Assembly (NCBI GenBank): GCA_000504425.1
Contig: KI632513.1
Location: forward strand, 3,375,253-3,414,681
Length of the DNA: 39,429 nt
Reading direction: 5' to 3'
Origin: Rhodopseudomonas palustris JSC-3b
GTDB taxonomy: Bacteria > Pseudomonadota > Alphaproteobacteria > Rhizobiales > Xanthobacteraceae
Made by a program: the position numbers and the translations under genes. Within the stretch, counting starts at the first letter, position 1, and the number at the start of each line of letters is the position of its first letter. Below, in pieces: positions 33,454 through 39,429 of this stretch. The notes under the pieces are model-generated. The model saw nothing but the letters and a program-made list of their open reading frames with translations. It had not been told where the DNA came from and did not search any database.

Positions 33454-34077
33454 ATGACGTTGACGACGGATCACCCCGAGCTTGCCATGCGAGAGCGCGT
33501 TCTGCTGGTGGCAGAGCGGCTGTTCCGGCAGCTCGGCTATCAGAAGACCACCGTGGCCGACATCGCCAAGGCGATGCGCATGAGCCCGGCCAATGTCTAT
33601 CGCTTCTTCGATTCCAAGAAGGCGATTCATGAAGGCGTCGCCTGCCGGCTGATGGGCGAGGTCGAGGTGGCGGCGCAGGCCATCACCGCGCGTCCTGAGC
33701 CGGCCTCGCAGCGGCTGCGCGATCTGATCACCACCGTGCATCGCATGAATGCCGAGCGCTATGTCGGCGATGCCAAGCTGCACGAGATGGTGGCGATCGC
33801 GATGGAGGAAAGCTGGGACGTCTGCGTCAGCCATATCGAGCGCATCACCGCGATGATCGCCGAAGTGATTGCCGACGGCAAAAAGGCCGGCGAATTCGCG
33901 GTGGCCGACGTCGCGCTGGCGTCGAGCTGCACCTGCACCGCCATGATCAATTTTTTCCATCCGCAACTGATCGCGCATGCCGACGAGAAGCCGGGGCCGA
34001 CGCTCGATCAGATGGTTGATTTCGTGCTGGCGGCGCTGGCGCCATGCCGGCCGCCCGTGGAGTGCTGCCCTGGATGA
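33454..34077 (+). CDS. TetR-family transcriptional regulator, probable repressor of the RND operon
   Basis: This 207-residue one-component regulator has an N-terminal helix-turn-helix of TetR type: RERVLLVAERLFRQLGYQ, then TTVADIAKAMRMSPANVYRFFDSK, at about residues 12-60. An all-helical ligand domain follows (about 70-195). It begins 18 bases after the pump stop codon; an ATG directly after that stop gives six more residues (MKIGCE) but lacks a ribosome site. Cysteines in SSCTCT (about 161-165) and near the end may be ligand or redox sensors. It is the likely binder of the palindrome at 29111-29134, so it represses its own operon (inference). Confidence 0.93.
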   Translation: MTLTTDHPELAMRERVLLVAERLFRQLGYQKTTVADIAKAMRMSPANVYRFFDSKKAIHEGVACRLMGEVEVAAQAITARPEPASQRLRDLITTVHRMNAERYVGDAKLHEMVAIAMEESWDVCVSHIERITAMIAEVIADGKKAGEFAVADVALASSCTCTAMINFFHPQLIAHADEKPGPTLDQMVDFVLAALAPCRPPVECCPG

Positions 34078-34081
34078 GCGC

Positions 34082-34699
34082 GTGACCGAAACGCATTTTT
34101 ATGAACCCAAGGCCGGCCATGGCCTGAAGCACGATCCGTTCAACGCCATCGTGGCGCCGCGCCCGATCGGCTGGATCGCTTCGCGCAGCCGCAGCGGCGC
34201 GCTCAATCTGGCGCCCTACAGCTTCTTCAATGCGTTCTGCTATCACCCGCCGCTGATCGGCTTCTCCAGCGTCAGCTGGAAACACACCATCGCCAATATC
34301 GAGGCGACCGGCGAATTCGTCTGGAATCTGGCGACCATGGAGCTGGCGCAGGCAATGAATGCCACTGCGGCCACCGTGCCGGCCGAGGTCAGCGAATTTG
34401 AACTTGCCGGGCTGACCGCGCAGCCGTGCCGGCTGGTGCAGGTGCCGCGCGTTGCGGAAAGCCCGGTGGCGTTCGAGTGCAAGCTCACCCAGATCATCCG
34501 GCTGCAGGGCGCCGACGGCCGCCCCGCCGATGCCTGGCTCACCATCGGCGAAGTGATTGCCGTGCATATCGATCGCCGGCTGATCCAGGACGGCATCTAT
34601 CAGACCGCGCTGGCGCATCCGATCCTGCGCGCCGGCCGCGGCGGCGACTATTTTGAGGTGCGCCCCGAGGCGATGTTCGAGATGGTGCGTCCGGCGTAA
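34082..34699 (+). CDS. Flavin reductase-like domain protein (FMN-binding split barrel)
   Basis: This 205-residue protein is of the flavin reductase / FMN-binding family. HDPFNAIVAPRPIGWIAS, then LNLAPYSFFNAFCYHPPLIGFSS and HTIANIEATGEFVWNLA are the flavin-binding split-barrel strands. Members reduce flavin with NAD(P)H or act as flavoenzymes on small molecules. GTG 34082 is chosen: it lies four bases after the TetR stop and has a GGATGAG site upstream. The frame is open into the TetR gene but that part is spurious. The tight spacing joins it to the RND-TetR operon, which suggests it modifies a compound also handled by the pump (inference). Confidence 0.9.
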   Translation: MTETHFYEPKAGHGLKHDPFNAIVAPRPIGWIASRSRSGALNLAPYSFFNAFCYHPPLIGFSSVSWKHTIANIEATGEFVWNLATMELAQAMNATAATVPAEVSEFELAGLTAQPCRLVQVPRVAESPVAFECKLTQIIRLQGADGRPADAWLTIGEVIAVHIDRRLIQDGIYQTALAHPILRAGRGGDYFEVRPEAMFEMVRPA

Positions 34700-34806
34700 C
34701 GCCGTTGCCGTTGCCGCGCTGAGCAGGCATGGCGCCGATACTCGTCTGTCCGTTGACCGTTTTCGTGAAGCCGATCACCATGCCGCGATCACAAGCGGAG
34801 TGCATC

Positions 34807-35613
34807 GTGACGGGGCTGAGCAAACGACAGGCTGAAATCCTCAGCATCGCGCGCGCACAAGGGCGCGTGTTGGTCGATGATCTGACCCGTCGCTTCGAAG
34901 TGTCTGCGCAAACCATTCGCAAGGATCTCAACGATCTGTGCGATCGACGATCGTTGACCAGGGTCCATGGCGGCGCAGTGATCGCCTCAGGGGTTGAGAA
35001 CCTCGCTTATGAAGCGCGGCGCTTCGTTGCCGCCGAGGAGAAGAAAGCGATCGGCATGGCGGCGGCTGCGCTGATCCCCAATGGCTGCTCGCTGTTCATC
35101 AATATCGGCACCACCACCGAAGAAGTGGCGAACGCGCTGCGCGGTCATCAGGACCTGTTGGTGATCACCAACAACCTCAATGTCGCGATGCAGCTTTATC
35201 GCCAGCCGAAGATCGAGGTGATCGTGGCTGGCGGCTCGGTGCGCCGCGCCGATGGGGCGGTGATCGGCTCCTCGGCCATCGATCTGATCGAACAGTTCAA
35301 GGTCGATTACGCGATCATCGGCGCCTCGGCGATCGATGATGACGGCGCGCTGCTCGACTTCGACTACCGCGAAGTGCGCGCCGCGCAGGCGATCATCGCC
35401 AATGCCCGCAGCGTGGTGCTGGTCGCTGACGCCACCAAGCTGCAGCGCCACGCCCCGGTGCGGATCGCCCATCTCAGCCAGGTCAAAACCGTGGTCACCG
35501 ACGCGCCGCTACCGCAGCGGCTGCAGGCGATCTGCGACGAAAACGGTATCGAGGTGGTGGTGACGGTCGGCAGGCCCGCCGAGGAGGCCGATCAGCTTTC
35601 CGTACCCGAGTGA
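34807..35613 (+). CDS. glpR: DeoR-family transcriptional regulator, GlpR-like
   Basis: This 268-residue repressor has an N-terminal DeoR helix-turn-helix (LSKRQAEILSIARAQGRV, FEVSAQTIRKDLNDL, LTRVHGGAV). A C-terminal sugar-phosphate-sensing domain follows (INIGTTTEEVANALR, ITNNLNVAMQL, GSVRRADGAVIG, DYAIIGASAIDDDG, VADATKLQR). GTG 34807 is chosen because GGAG lies six bases upstream and the helix-turn-helix then starts at the expected place; an ATG at 34729 gives an unlikely N-terminus. It directly precedes glpD, so it is the glycerol-3-phosphate-responsive repressor. The operator region follows its stop codon. Confidence 0.9.
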   Translation: MTGLSKRQAEILSIARAQGRVLVDDLTRRFEVSAQTIRKDLNDLCDRRSLTRVHGGAVIASGVENLAYEARRFVAAEEKKAIGMAAAALIPNGCSLFINIGTTTEEVANALRGHQDLLVITNNLNVAMQLYRQPKIEVIVAGGSVRRADGAVIGSSAIDLIEQFKVDYAIIGASAIDDDGALLDFDYREVRAAQAIIANARSVVLVADATKLQRHAPVRIAHLSQVKTVVTDAPLPQRLQAICDENGIEVVVTVGRPAEEADQLSVPE

Positions 35614-35628
35614 AAACCGGGCGTTTGT

Positions 35629-35685
35629 TGTTTCGTTTTATCTTGCGATTTGCGATGAAACGAAACATATTTCGCCAAATCGAAA
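35629..35685 (+). promoter_or_regulatory. GlpR operator array and promoter of glpD
   Basis: TGTTTCGTTTTATC (35629-35642) and GATGAAACGAAACA (35654-35667) are inverted repeats with one mismatch in 14 positions. A second palindrome, TTTCG-N6-CGAAA, lies at 35670-35685. TTTCG half-sites are typical of DeoR-family operators. A weak sigma-70 promoter, TTGCGA-N17-CATATT (35643-35671), falls inside, so repressor bound here would block it. The region lies between the glpR and glpD genes. Confidence 0.65.
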
Positions 35686-35735
35686 GGGCGTAGGGCGCGA
35701 GCAGGCGATGAGCATTGGGCGCACAAGGAGCTGCG

Positions 35736-37268
35736 GTGGCTCAGGTCTTTGACCTCGCCATCATCGGTGGCGGCATCAATGGCTGCGGCATCGCCCGCGA
35801 TGCGGCCGGGCGCGGCAACTCCGTGTTCCTGTGCGAAATGAATGATCTGGCCAGCGGCACCTCGTCCTGGTCGACCAAGCTGATCCATGGCGGGCTGCGC
35901 TATCTCGAATATTTCGAGTTTCGCCTGGTGCGGGAATCGCTGATCGAGCGCGAACGGCTGTGGCGGATCGCGCCGCATGTGATCTCGCCGCTGCGGTTCG
36001 TGCTGCCGCATCATGACGGGCTGCGCCCCGCTTGGCGGCTGCGGCTCGGGCTGTTGCTGTACGACTATATCGGTGGCCGCAAATTGCTGCCGCCGACCCG
36101 CTCGCTCGATCTCGCCACCGCCGAGGTCGGCAAACCGCTGATCCCCGGCAAATTCCACCGCGGCTTTGAATATTCCGACTGCTTTGTCGATGATGCCCGC
36201 TTGGTGCTGCTGACCGCGCGCGACGCCGCCGATCGCGGCGCCGAGATTCGCACCCGCAGCCGCGCGGTCGAGATCACCCAGCAGCCCGAGGGCTGGCGCG
36301 TCACTGTCGAGGATGCCCACACCGGCCGGCGCGACACCATTTTGGCGCGGGTGCTGGTCAATGCTGCCGGGCCCTGGGTCGATCAGGTGCTGGCGGCGGG
36401 CTCCAAGGTGCAGCCCAAGGTCAAGGTGCGGCTGGTGCAGGGCTCGCACATCGTGGTGCGCAAGCTCTATGACCATGACCGCGCCTACATCTTCCAAAAT
36501 GCCGACGGCCGCATCGTGTTCGTGATTCCGTATCAGGACGAATTCTCGCTGATCGGCACCACCGACCGCGATTATCACGGCGATCCGGCCAAGGTGCAGG
36601 CCAGTGCCGAGGAGATCGACTATCTCTGCCGCGCCGTCAGTGAGTATCTGGCGAAGCCGGTGCAGCCGAGCGATGTGGTCTGGACCTTTTCCGGGGTGCG
36701 GCCGCTCTATGATGACGGCGCCAGCGAGGCCAAGGCCGCGACCCGCGACTATGTGTTCGAGCTCGACCATCCTGCGGGCGGCGCGCCGCTGCTCAGCGTA
36801 TTTGGCGGCAAGATCACCACCTATCGCCGGCTCGCCGAAGAAGCGCTCGAGCGGCTTGCGCCCTATTTGCCTGGCACCAAGGCCGCCGAGGGCTGGACCG
36901 CGACAGCGCCGCTGCCCGGCGGTGAGTTTGACGTGTTTGCGGTCGATGAGCAGATTCGTGCGCTACGCCGCGACTATCCGTTCCTGGCTGACGGCCATGC
37001 CCGGCGGCTGATCACCGCCTATGGCACCCGCGCCCGACTCTGGCTCGGCGATGCCGCGACCACGGCCGATCTTGGCCGTGAATTCGGCGCGACGCTGACC
37101 GAGCGCGAACTGCGCTATCTGATCGACCACGAATGGGCAGTGACCGCCGACGATGTGGTGTGGCGCCGCTCAAAACTCGGCCTGCGGCTGTCGGCTACGC
37201 AGATCGCCGCCGTCGATGACTGGATGGCCGCTCAGCAGCCGCGCCGCAGCGCCGCGGCTGGGCCGTGA
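35736..37268 (+). CDS. glpD: Aerobic glycerol-3-phosphate dehydrogenase
   Basis: This FAD-dependent peripheral membrane enzyme oxidises sn-glycerol-3-phosphate to dihydroxyacetone phosphate and passes electrons to quinone. The 510-residue protein has the Rossmann FAD loop DLAIIGGGINGCGIARDA, SSWSTKLIHGGLRYLE, NAAGPWVDQV, the IGTTDRDY segment, the FAD C-terminal FGGKITTYRRLAE and a C-terminal DAO_C domain. The length is normal. GTG 35736 is chosen because AAGGAG lies five bases upstream; a TTG at 35715 has no site. It should be repressed by GlpR and induced by glycerol-3-phosphate. No glpK or glpF is in the window. Confidence 0.96.
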   Translation: MAQVFDLAIIGGGINGCGIARDAAGRGNSVFLCEMNDLASGTSSWSTKLIHGGLRYLEYFEFRLVRESLIERERLWRIAPHVISPLRFVLPHHDGLRPAWRLRLGLLLYDYIGGRKLLPPTRSLDLATAEVGKPLIPGKFHRGFEYSDCFVDDARLVLLTARDAADRGAEIRTRSRAVEITQQPEGWRVTVEDAHTGRRDTILARVLVNAAGPWVDQVLAAGSKVQPKVKVRLVQGSHIVVRKLYDHDRAYIFQNADGRIVFVIPYQDEFSLIGTTDRDYHGDPAKVQASAEEIDYLCRAVSEYLAKPVQPSDVVWTFSGVRPLYDDGASEAKAATRDYVFELDHPAGGAPLLSVFGGKITTYRRLAEEALERLAPYLPGTKAAEGWTATAPLPGGEFDVFAVDEQIRALRRDYPFLADGHARRLITAYGTRARLWLGDAATTADLGREFGATLTERELRYLIDHEWAVTADDVVWRRSKLGLRLSATQIAAVDDWMAAQQPRRSAAAGP

Positions 37269-37283
37269 GCCGAACGCAGCGTG

Positions 37284-38966
37284 TCAGCCCGCCGCAATCG
37301 CCGCGGCATCGGCGGCGGCGCGTTGCATGTTCGACGACATCTCGCCGGTGACGGCGCTCTGCTGCTCCACGGCTGCCGCGGTTGATGTCACATATTCGCT
37401 GACCACTTGGATCGCGCCTTTGATCCGGTCGAGCGCGCCGACCACATCGCCGGCGATGCCGTTGAGGTTTTCGATCTCGGTGCCGATCCGGTCCGTGGCC
37501 TGCTTGGCCTGATTGGCCAGGTTCTTCACCTCTTGCGCCACCACGGCGAAGCCGCGGCCTGCTTCACCGGCGCGTGCTGATTCGATCGTAGCATTGAGTG
37601 CCAGCAGATTGATCTGGCCGGTGATGTTGCCGATCAACTCGACAATGCCGCTCATCGCCTGAGCCGCGTCGTTGAGCCGATGCGCCTGGCCATCGGCGGC
37701 ATCGACCTCGCCAACCGCAGCACCTGCGGTCTGCCGCGATTTGCTCATCGCTTCGGCGATTTCGCGTACCGAGGCGTTGAGTTCTTCGGCGCCCGCGGCG
37801 ACGTGCTCCATCATGCCGCGAATCCGTTCGTTGCCGATCCGGGTCAGCACCTGACGGGTGATGTCGGCGGCATATTTCACGACCTTGAACGGCTGGCCGT
37901 TCAGATCGAGAATCGGGTTGTAGGAGGCCTGAATCCAGACCTCACGGCCGCCCTTGCCGATGCGCTTGAACTCACCGGCGCTATATTCGCCGCGGGCAAG
38001 GCTGGTCCAAAACGCGCGATAGCGCGCTCCGTCGCGCTCCGTCGGATCGACAAACATCGCATGATGGCGGCCTTTGATCTCGGCTAGCGTATAGCCCATC
38101 GCCTCAAGGAATTTGTCATTGGCGTTGAGAATGGTGCCGTCGGTGGTGAACTCGATCACCGCCTGCGATTTTTTGATCGCCGCAATCTGCCCGGCGCTAT
38201 CGGCGCTCTCGAGTTTTTGGGTGGTGATGTCGGTCGCGTATTTTACCACCTTGAACGGCTGGCCATCGTCGTCGCGAATCGGGTTGTAGGACGCCAGAAG
38301 CCACACTTCCTTGCCGGCTTTGGCGATCCGCTTGAACTCGCCGGAAATAAACTCGCCGCGACGCAGTCGCGCCCAGAATTCGTGATAGTCGGCGGAGTCG
38401 CGCGCCGCCGGTTCGACGAACATCTTGTGATGCTGGCCTGTGATCTCGTCCCGCGCATAGCCCAATGCGGCGAGAAATTTGTCATTGGCGTCGAGCACAG
38501 TGCCGTCCATCGAAAATTCGATCACCGCCTGCACCCGGCCGATTGCCGCGATCTTGCCGGCATCCTCCAGGCTGCGCATCTTCGCAGCAGTGATGTCGGT
38601 GGCGAATTTGACGACGCCGCACGGCCGGCCGCTACGATCGAACAGCGGATTGTAGGATGCCTGAATCCAGATCGGCCGCCCGCCCTTGGCCTGGCGGTGA
38701 TACTCGCCGGCGCGGCAATCGCCGGCGCGCAGCGCAGCCCAGAACTGCCGATAGCTGTCGCTGTCCCGCTCGGCCTCCTGCAGGAACACGCGATGGTGCC
38801 GGCCTTTGATTTCCTCCAGCCGATAGCCGGTGGCAGCGAGAAAATTGTCGTTCGCGCTGAGAATGTTGCCGTCGAGATCGAACTCGATCACAGCCTGCGA
38901 GCGGTTGATGGCGGCAATCAGAGCGGCTGCACGATTGTCGCCGGAGGCGCGAGAGAATGAGAACAT
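37284..38966 (-). CDS. Soluble chemoreceptor with three tandem PAS domains
   Basis: This 560-residue methyl-accepting chemotaxis protein has no TM segment, signal peptide or HAMP. Three PAS-PAC units occupy residues 17-138, 139-260 and 261-382, each opening IAAI and QAVIEF and closing KFATDIT or KYATDIT; the spacing is exactly 122 residues. The signalling hairpin (about 390-550) carries GNITGQINLLALNATIESARAGE then GRGFAVVAQEVKNLA. It is Aer/BdlA-like and probably senses redox, energy or a haem- or flavin-bound signal. It has no C-terminal CheR/CheB pentapeptide. It converges with glpD (15 bases apart) and stands alone, away from any che operon. Confidence 0.93.
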   Translation of the reverse strand: MFSFSRASGDNRAAALIAAINRSQAVIEFDLDGNILSANDNFLAATGYRLEEIKGRHHRVFLQEAERDSDSYRQFWAALRAGDCRAGEYHRQAKGGRPIWIQASYNPLFDRSGRPCGVVKFATDITAAKMRSLEDAGKIAAIGRVQAVIEFSMDGTVLDANDKFLAALGYARDEITGQHHKMFVEPAARDSADYHEFWARLRRGEFISGEFKRIAKAGKEVWLLASYNPIRDDDGQPFKVVKYATDITTQKLESADSAGQIAAIKKSQAVIEFTTDGTILNANDKFLEAMGYTLAEIKGRHHAMFVDPTERDGARYRAFWTSLARGEYSAGEFKRIGKGGREVWIQASYNPILDLNGQPFKVVKYAADITRQVLTRIGNERIRGMMEHVAAGAEELNASVREIAEAMSKSRQTAGAAVGEVDAADGQAHRLNDAAQAMSGIVELIGNITGQINLLALNATIESARAGEAGRGFAVVAQEVKNLANQAKQATDRIGTEIENLNGIAGDVVGALDRIKGAIQVVSEYVTSTAAAVEQQSAVTGEMSSNMQRAAADAAAIAAG

Positions 38967-39070
38967 GAAACTGCTTCTTTGGTGAGGACAGCGTATGTCC
39001 TACGCAACGCGCGTAGCTGAGGATGACAGCCATCCTGGCAACCACCACCTTAAGTTTCGCCTACTGATAT

Positions 39071-39112
39071 TGGTGCAACAGCGAGGTGATCGCCTGATTC
39101 CACGTTGCACCA
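39071..39112. promoter_or_regulatory. Inverted repeat TGGTGCAAC/GTTGCACCA
   Basis: TGGTGCAAC (39071-39079) and GTTGCACCA (39104-39112) are perfect 9-bp inverted repeats 24 bases apart. The pair lies about 110 bases upstream of the chemoreceptor start. It could bind a dimeric regulator with looping, or form a stem in RNA. Confidence 0.35.
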
Positions 39113-39233
39113 GTGATCATACTTGGCGCGCTCTACGAGGCTGTTCGCTTGACGATCGCGCGGCATAGCAAGCGCAGGCCGCGCGAGCGTCGAGGCGCGG
39201 CGATCAACGACGATGACGGCCAGTCAACGAGCC

Positions 39234-39270
39234 ATTCCGGGGCGAGCGCGCCAGCTGGCGAGCCCGGAAT
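39234..39270. repeat. Long palindromic intergenic element
   Basis: ATTCCGGG and CCCGGAAT flank an inner perfect 12-base palindrome (CGCCAGCTGGCG), giving one long hairpin. The sequence resembles a dispersed element I recall as abundant between genes in Bradyrhizobium and Rhodopseudomonas. Confidence 0.5.
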
Positions 39271-39399
39271 GACGTGTGGGCGGTCTGACTTCGCGTGGCC
39301 CGGCATCAGGTGAACGCGGCATCACTGTTGGTTAGGATCACTCCGCTCTCAAGTAGCGGCCTACTCGGTTCATAAACGCTGCCGCGCGCGCGGCATGCT

Positions 39400-39425
39400 C
39401 CCTCTCCCCGCGTGCGGGGAGAGGG
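39400..39425. repeat. CCCTCTCCCCG hairpin element at the window end
   Basis: CCCTCTCCCCG and CGGGGAGAGGG form a perfect 11-bp stem with a CGTG loop. This is a very common dispersed intergenic hairpin in alphaproteobacteria (REP-like). It may continue beyond the window. Confidence 0.6.
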
Positions 39426-39429
39426 GTGG

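Larger units (their letters stand above)
38967..39429. other. Non-coding stretch upstream of the chemoreceptor
   Basis: I find no credible gene. It holds a CTACGC/GCGTAG stem just upstream of the chemoreceptor, an inverted repeat TGGTGCAAC, and two palindromic elements of dispersed type; all are described separately or in findings. The promoter of the minus-strand chemoreceptor should lie near 39000-39060 but is not clear. Confidence 0.55.

Noticed and set aside
39113-39313. 66-codon plus-strand frame near the window end
   Set aside because: It has no ribosome site and its second half is a translation of the palindromic repeat; such frames are typical artefacts.

Overview
The window is high-GC DNA that reads as the chromosome of an alphaproteobacterium in the Nitrobacteraceae (Bradyrhizobium/Rhodopseudomonas group). 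The reasons are the composition, the rplU-rpmA-GNAT-obgE-proB gene order, small proteins of types common in that family (DUF3775, SlyX, CsbD, a four-cysteine protein) and palindromic intergenic repeats. The genus is an inference; no marker here settles it. I see no phage, transposase, integrase or CRISPR array.

Layout. 1-6.4 kb (minus strand) is regulatory: a small exported protein, an ECF sigma factor, then a tightly overlapping set of membrane histidine kinase, receiver-DUF3369-kinase and OmpR-type regulator, and a four-cysteine small protein. 6.5-9.4 kb (plus) holds a pirin, a long-form PurC and a crotonase. 9.4-15 kb (mostly minus) is housekeeping: proB, obgE, a GNAT acetyltransferase, rpmA and rplU, with a plus-strand DMT exporter and a 57-residue ORF between them. 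15.1-18.9 kb (plus) holds a ROK-family protein whose two halves are in reversed order, a tRNA-Ser(CGA), a 59-residue protein, a GT4 glycosyltransferase and an O6-alkylguanine-DNA alkyltransferase. 18.9-25.9 kb holds a minus-strand MBL hydrolase / FAH-family / GST set, divergent from a DUF3775 protein and an acyl-CoA synthetase, then slyX, a gamma-glutamyltransferase and csbD. 26-29 kb is a hybrid histidine kinase with its own receiver and Hpt. 29.1-34.7 kb is an RND efflux operon (adaptor, pump, TetR, flavin reductase). 34.8-37.3 kb is glpR-glpD, with a palindromic operator region between them. 37.3-39 kb is a soluble chemoreceptor with three tandem PAS domains. The end carries dispersed palindromic repeats.

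How the genes work together. Signal transduction is over-represented: one ECF sigma factor, three kinases, two receiver-bearing kinase proteins, one OmpR regulator, one chemoreceptor and two one-component repressors. The RND cluster looks self-regulated by its TetR through a palindrome over the -35 element upstream of the adaptor gene. GlpR very probably controls glpD through TTTCG-type palindromes. MBL-FAH-GST resembles a small catabolic operon for a lactone or a fumarylpyruvate/fumarylacetoacetate-like compound.

The most unusual object is the protein at 15111-16244. The region matching the C-terminal half of ROK sugar kinases comes first and the ATP-binding N-terminal half comes second, which is a circular permutation. 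The ATP-site glycine motifs and the catalytic Asp are kept, but the hexose-binding ExGH and zinc motifs are absent.
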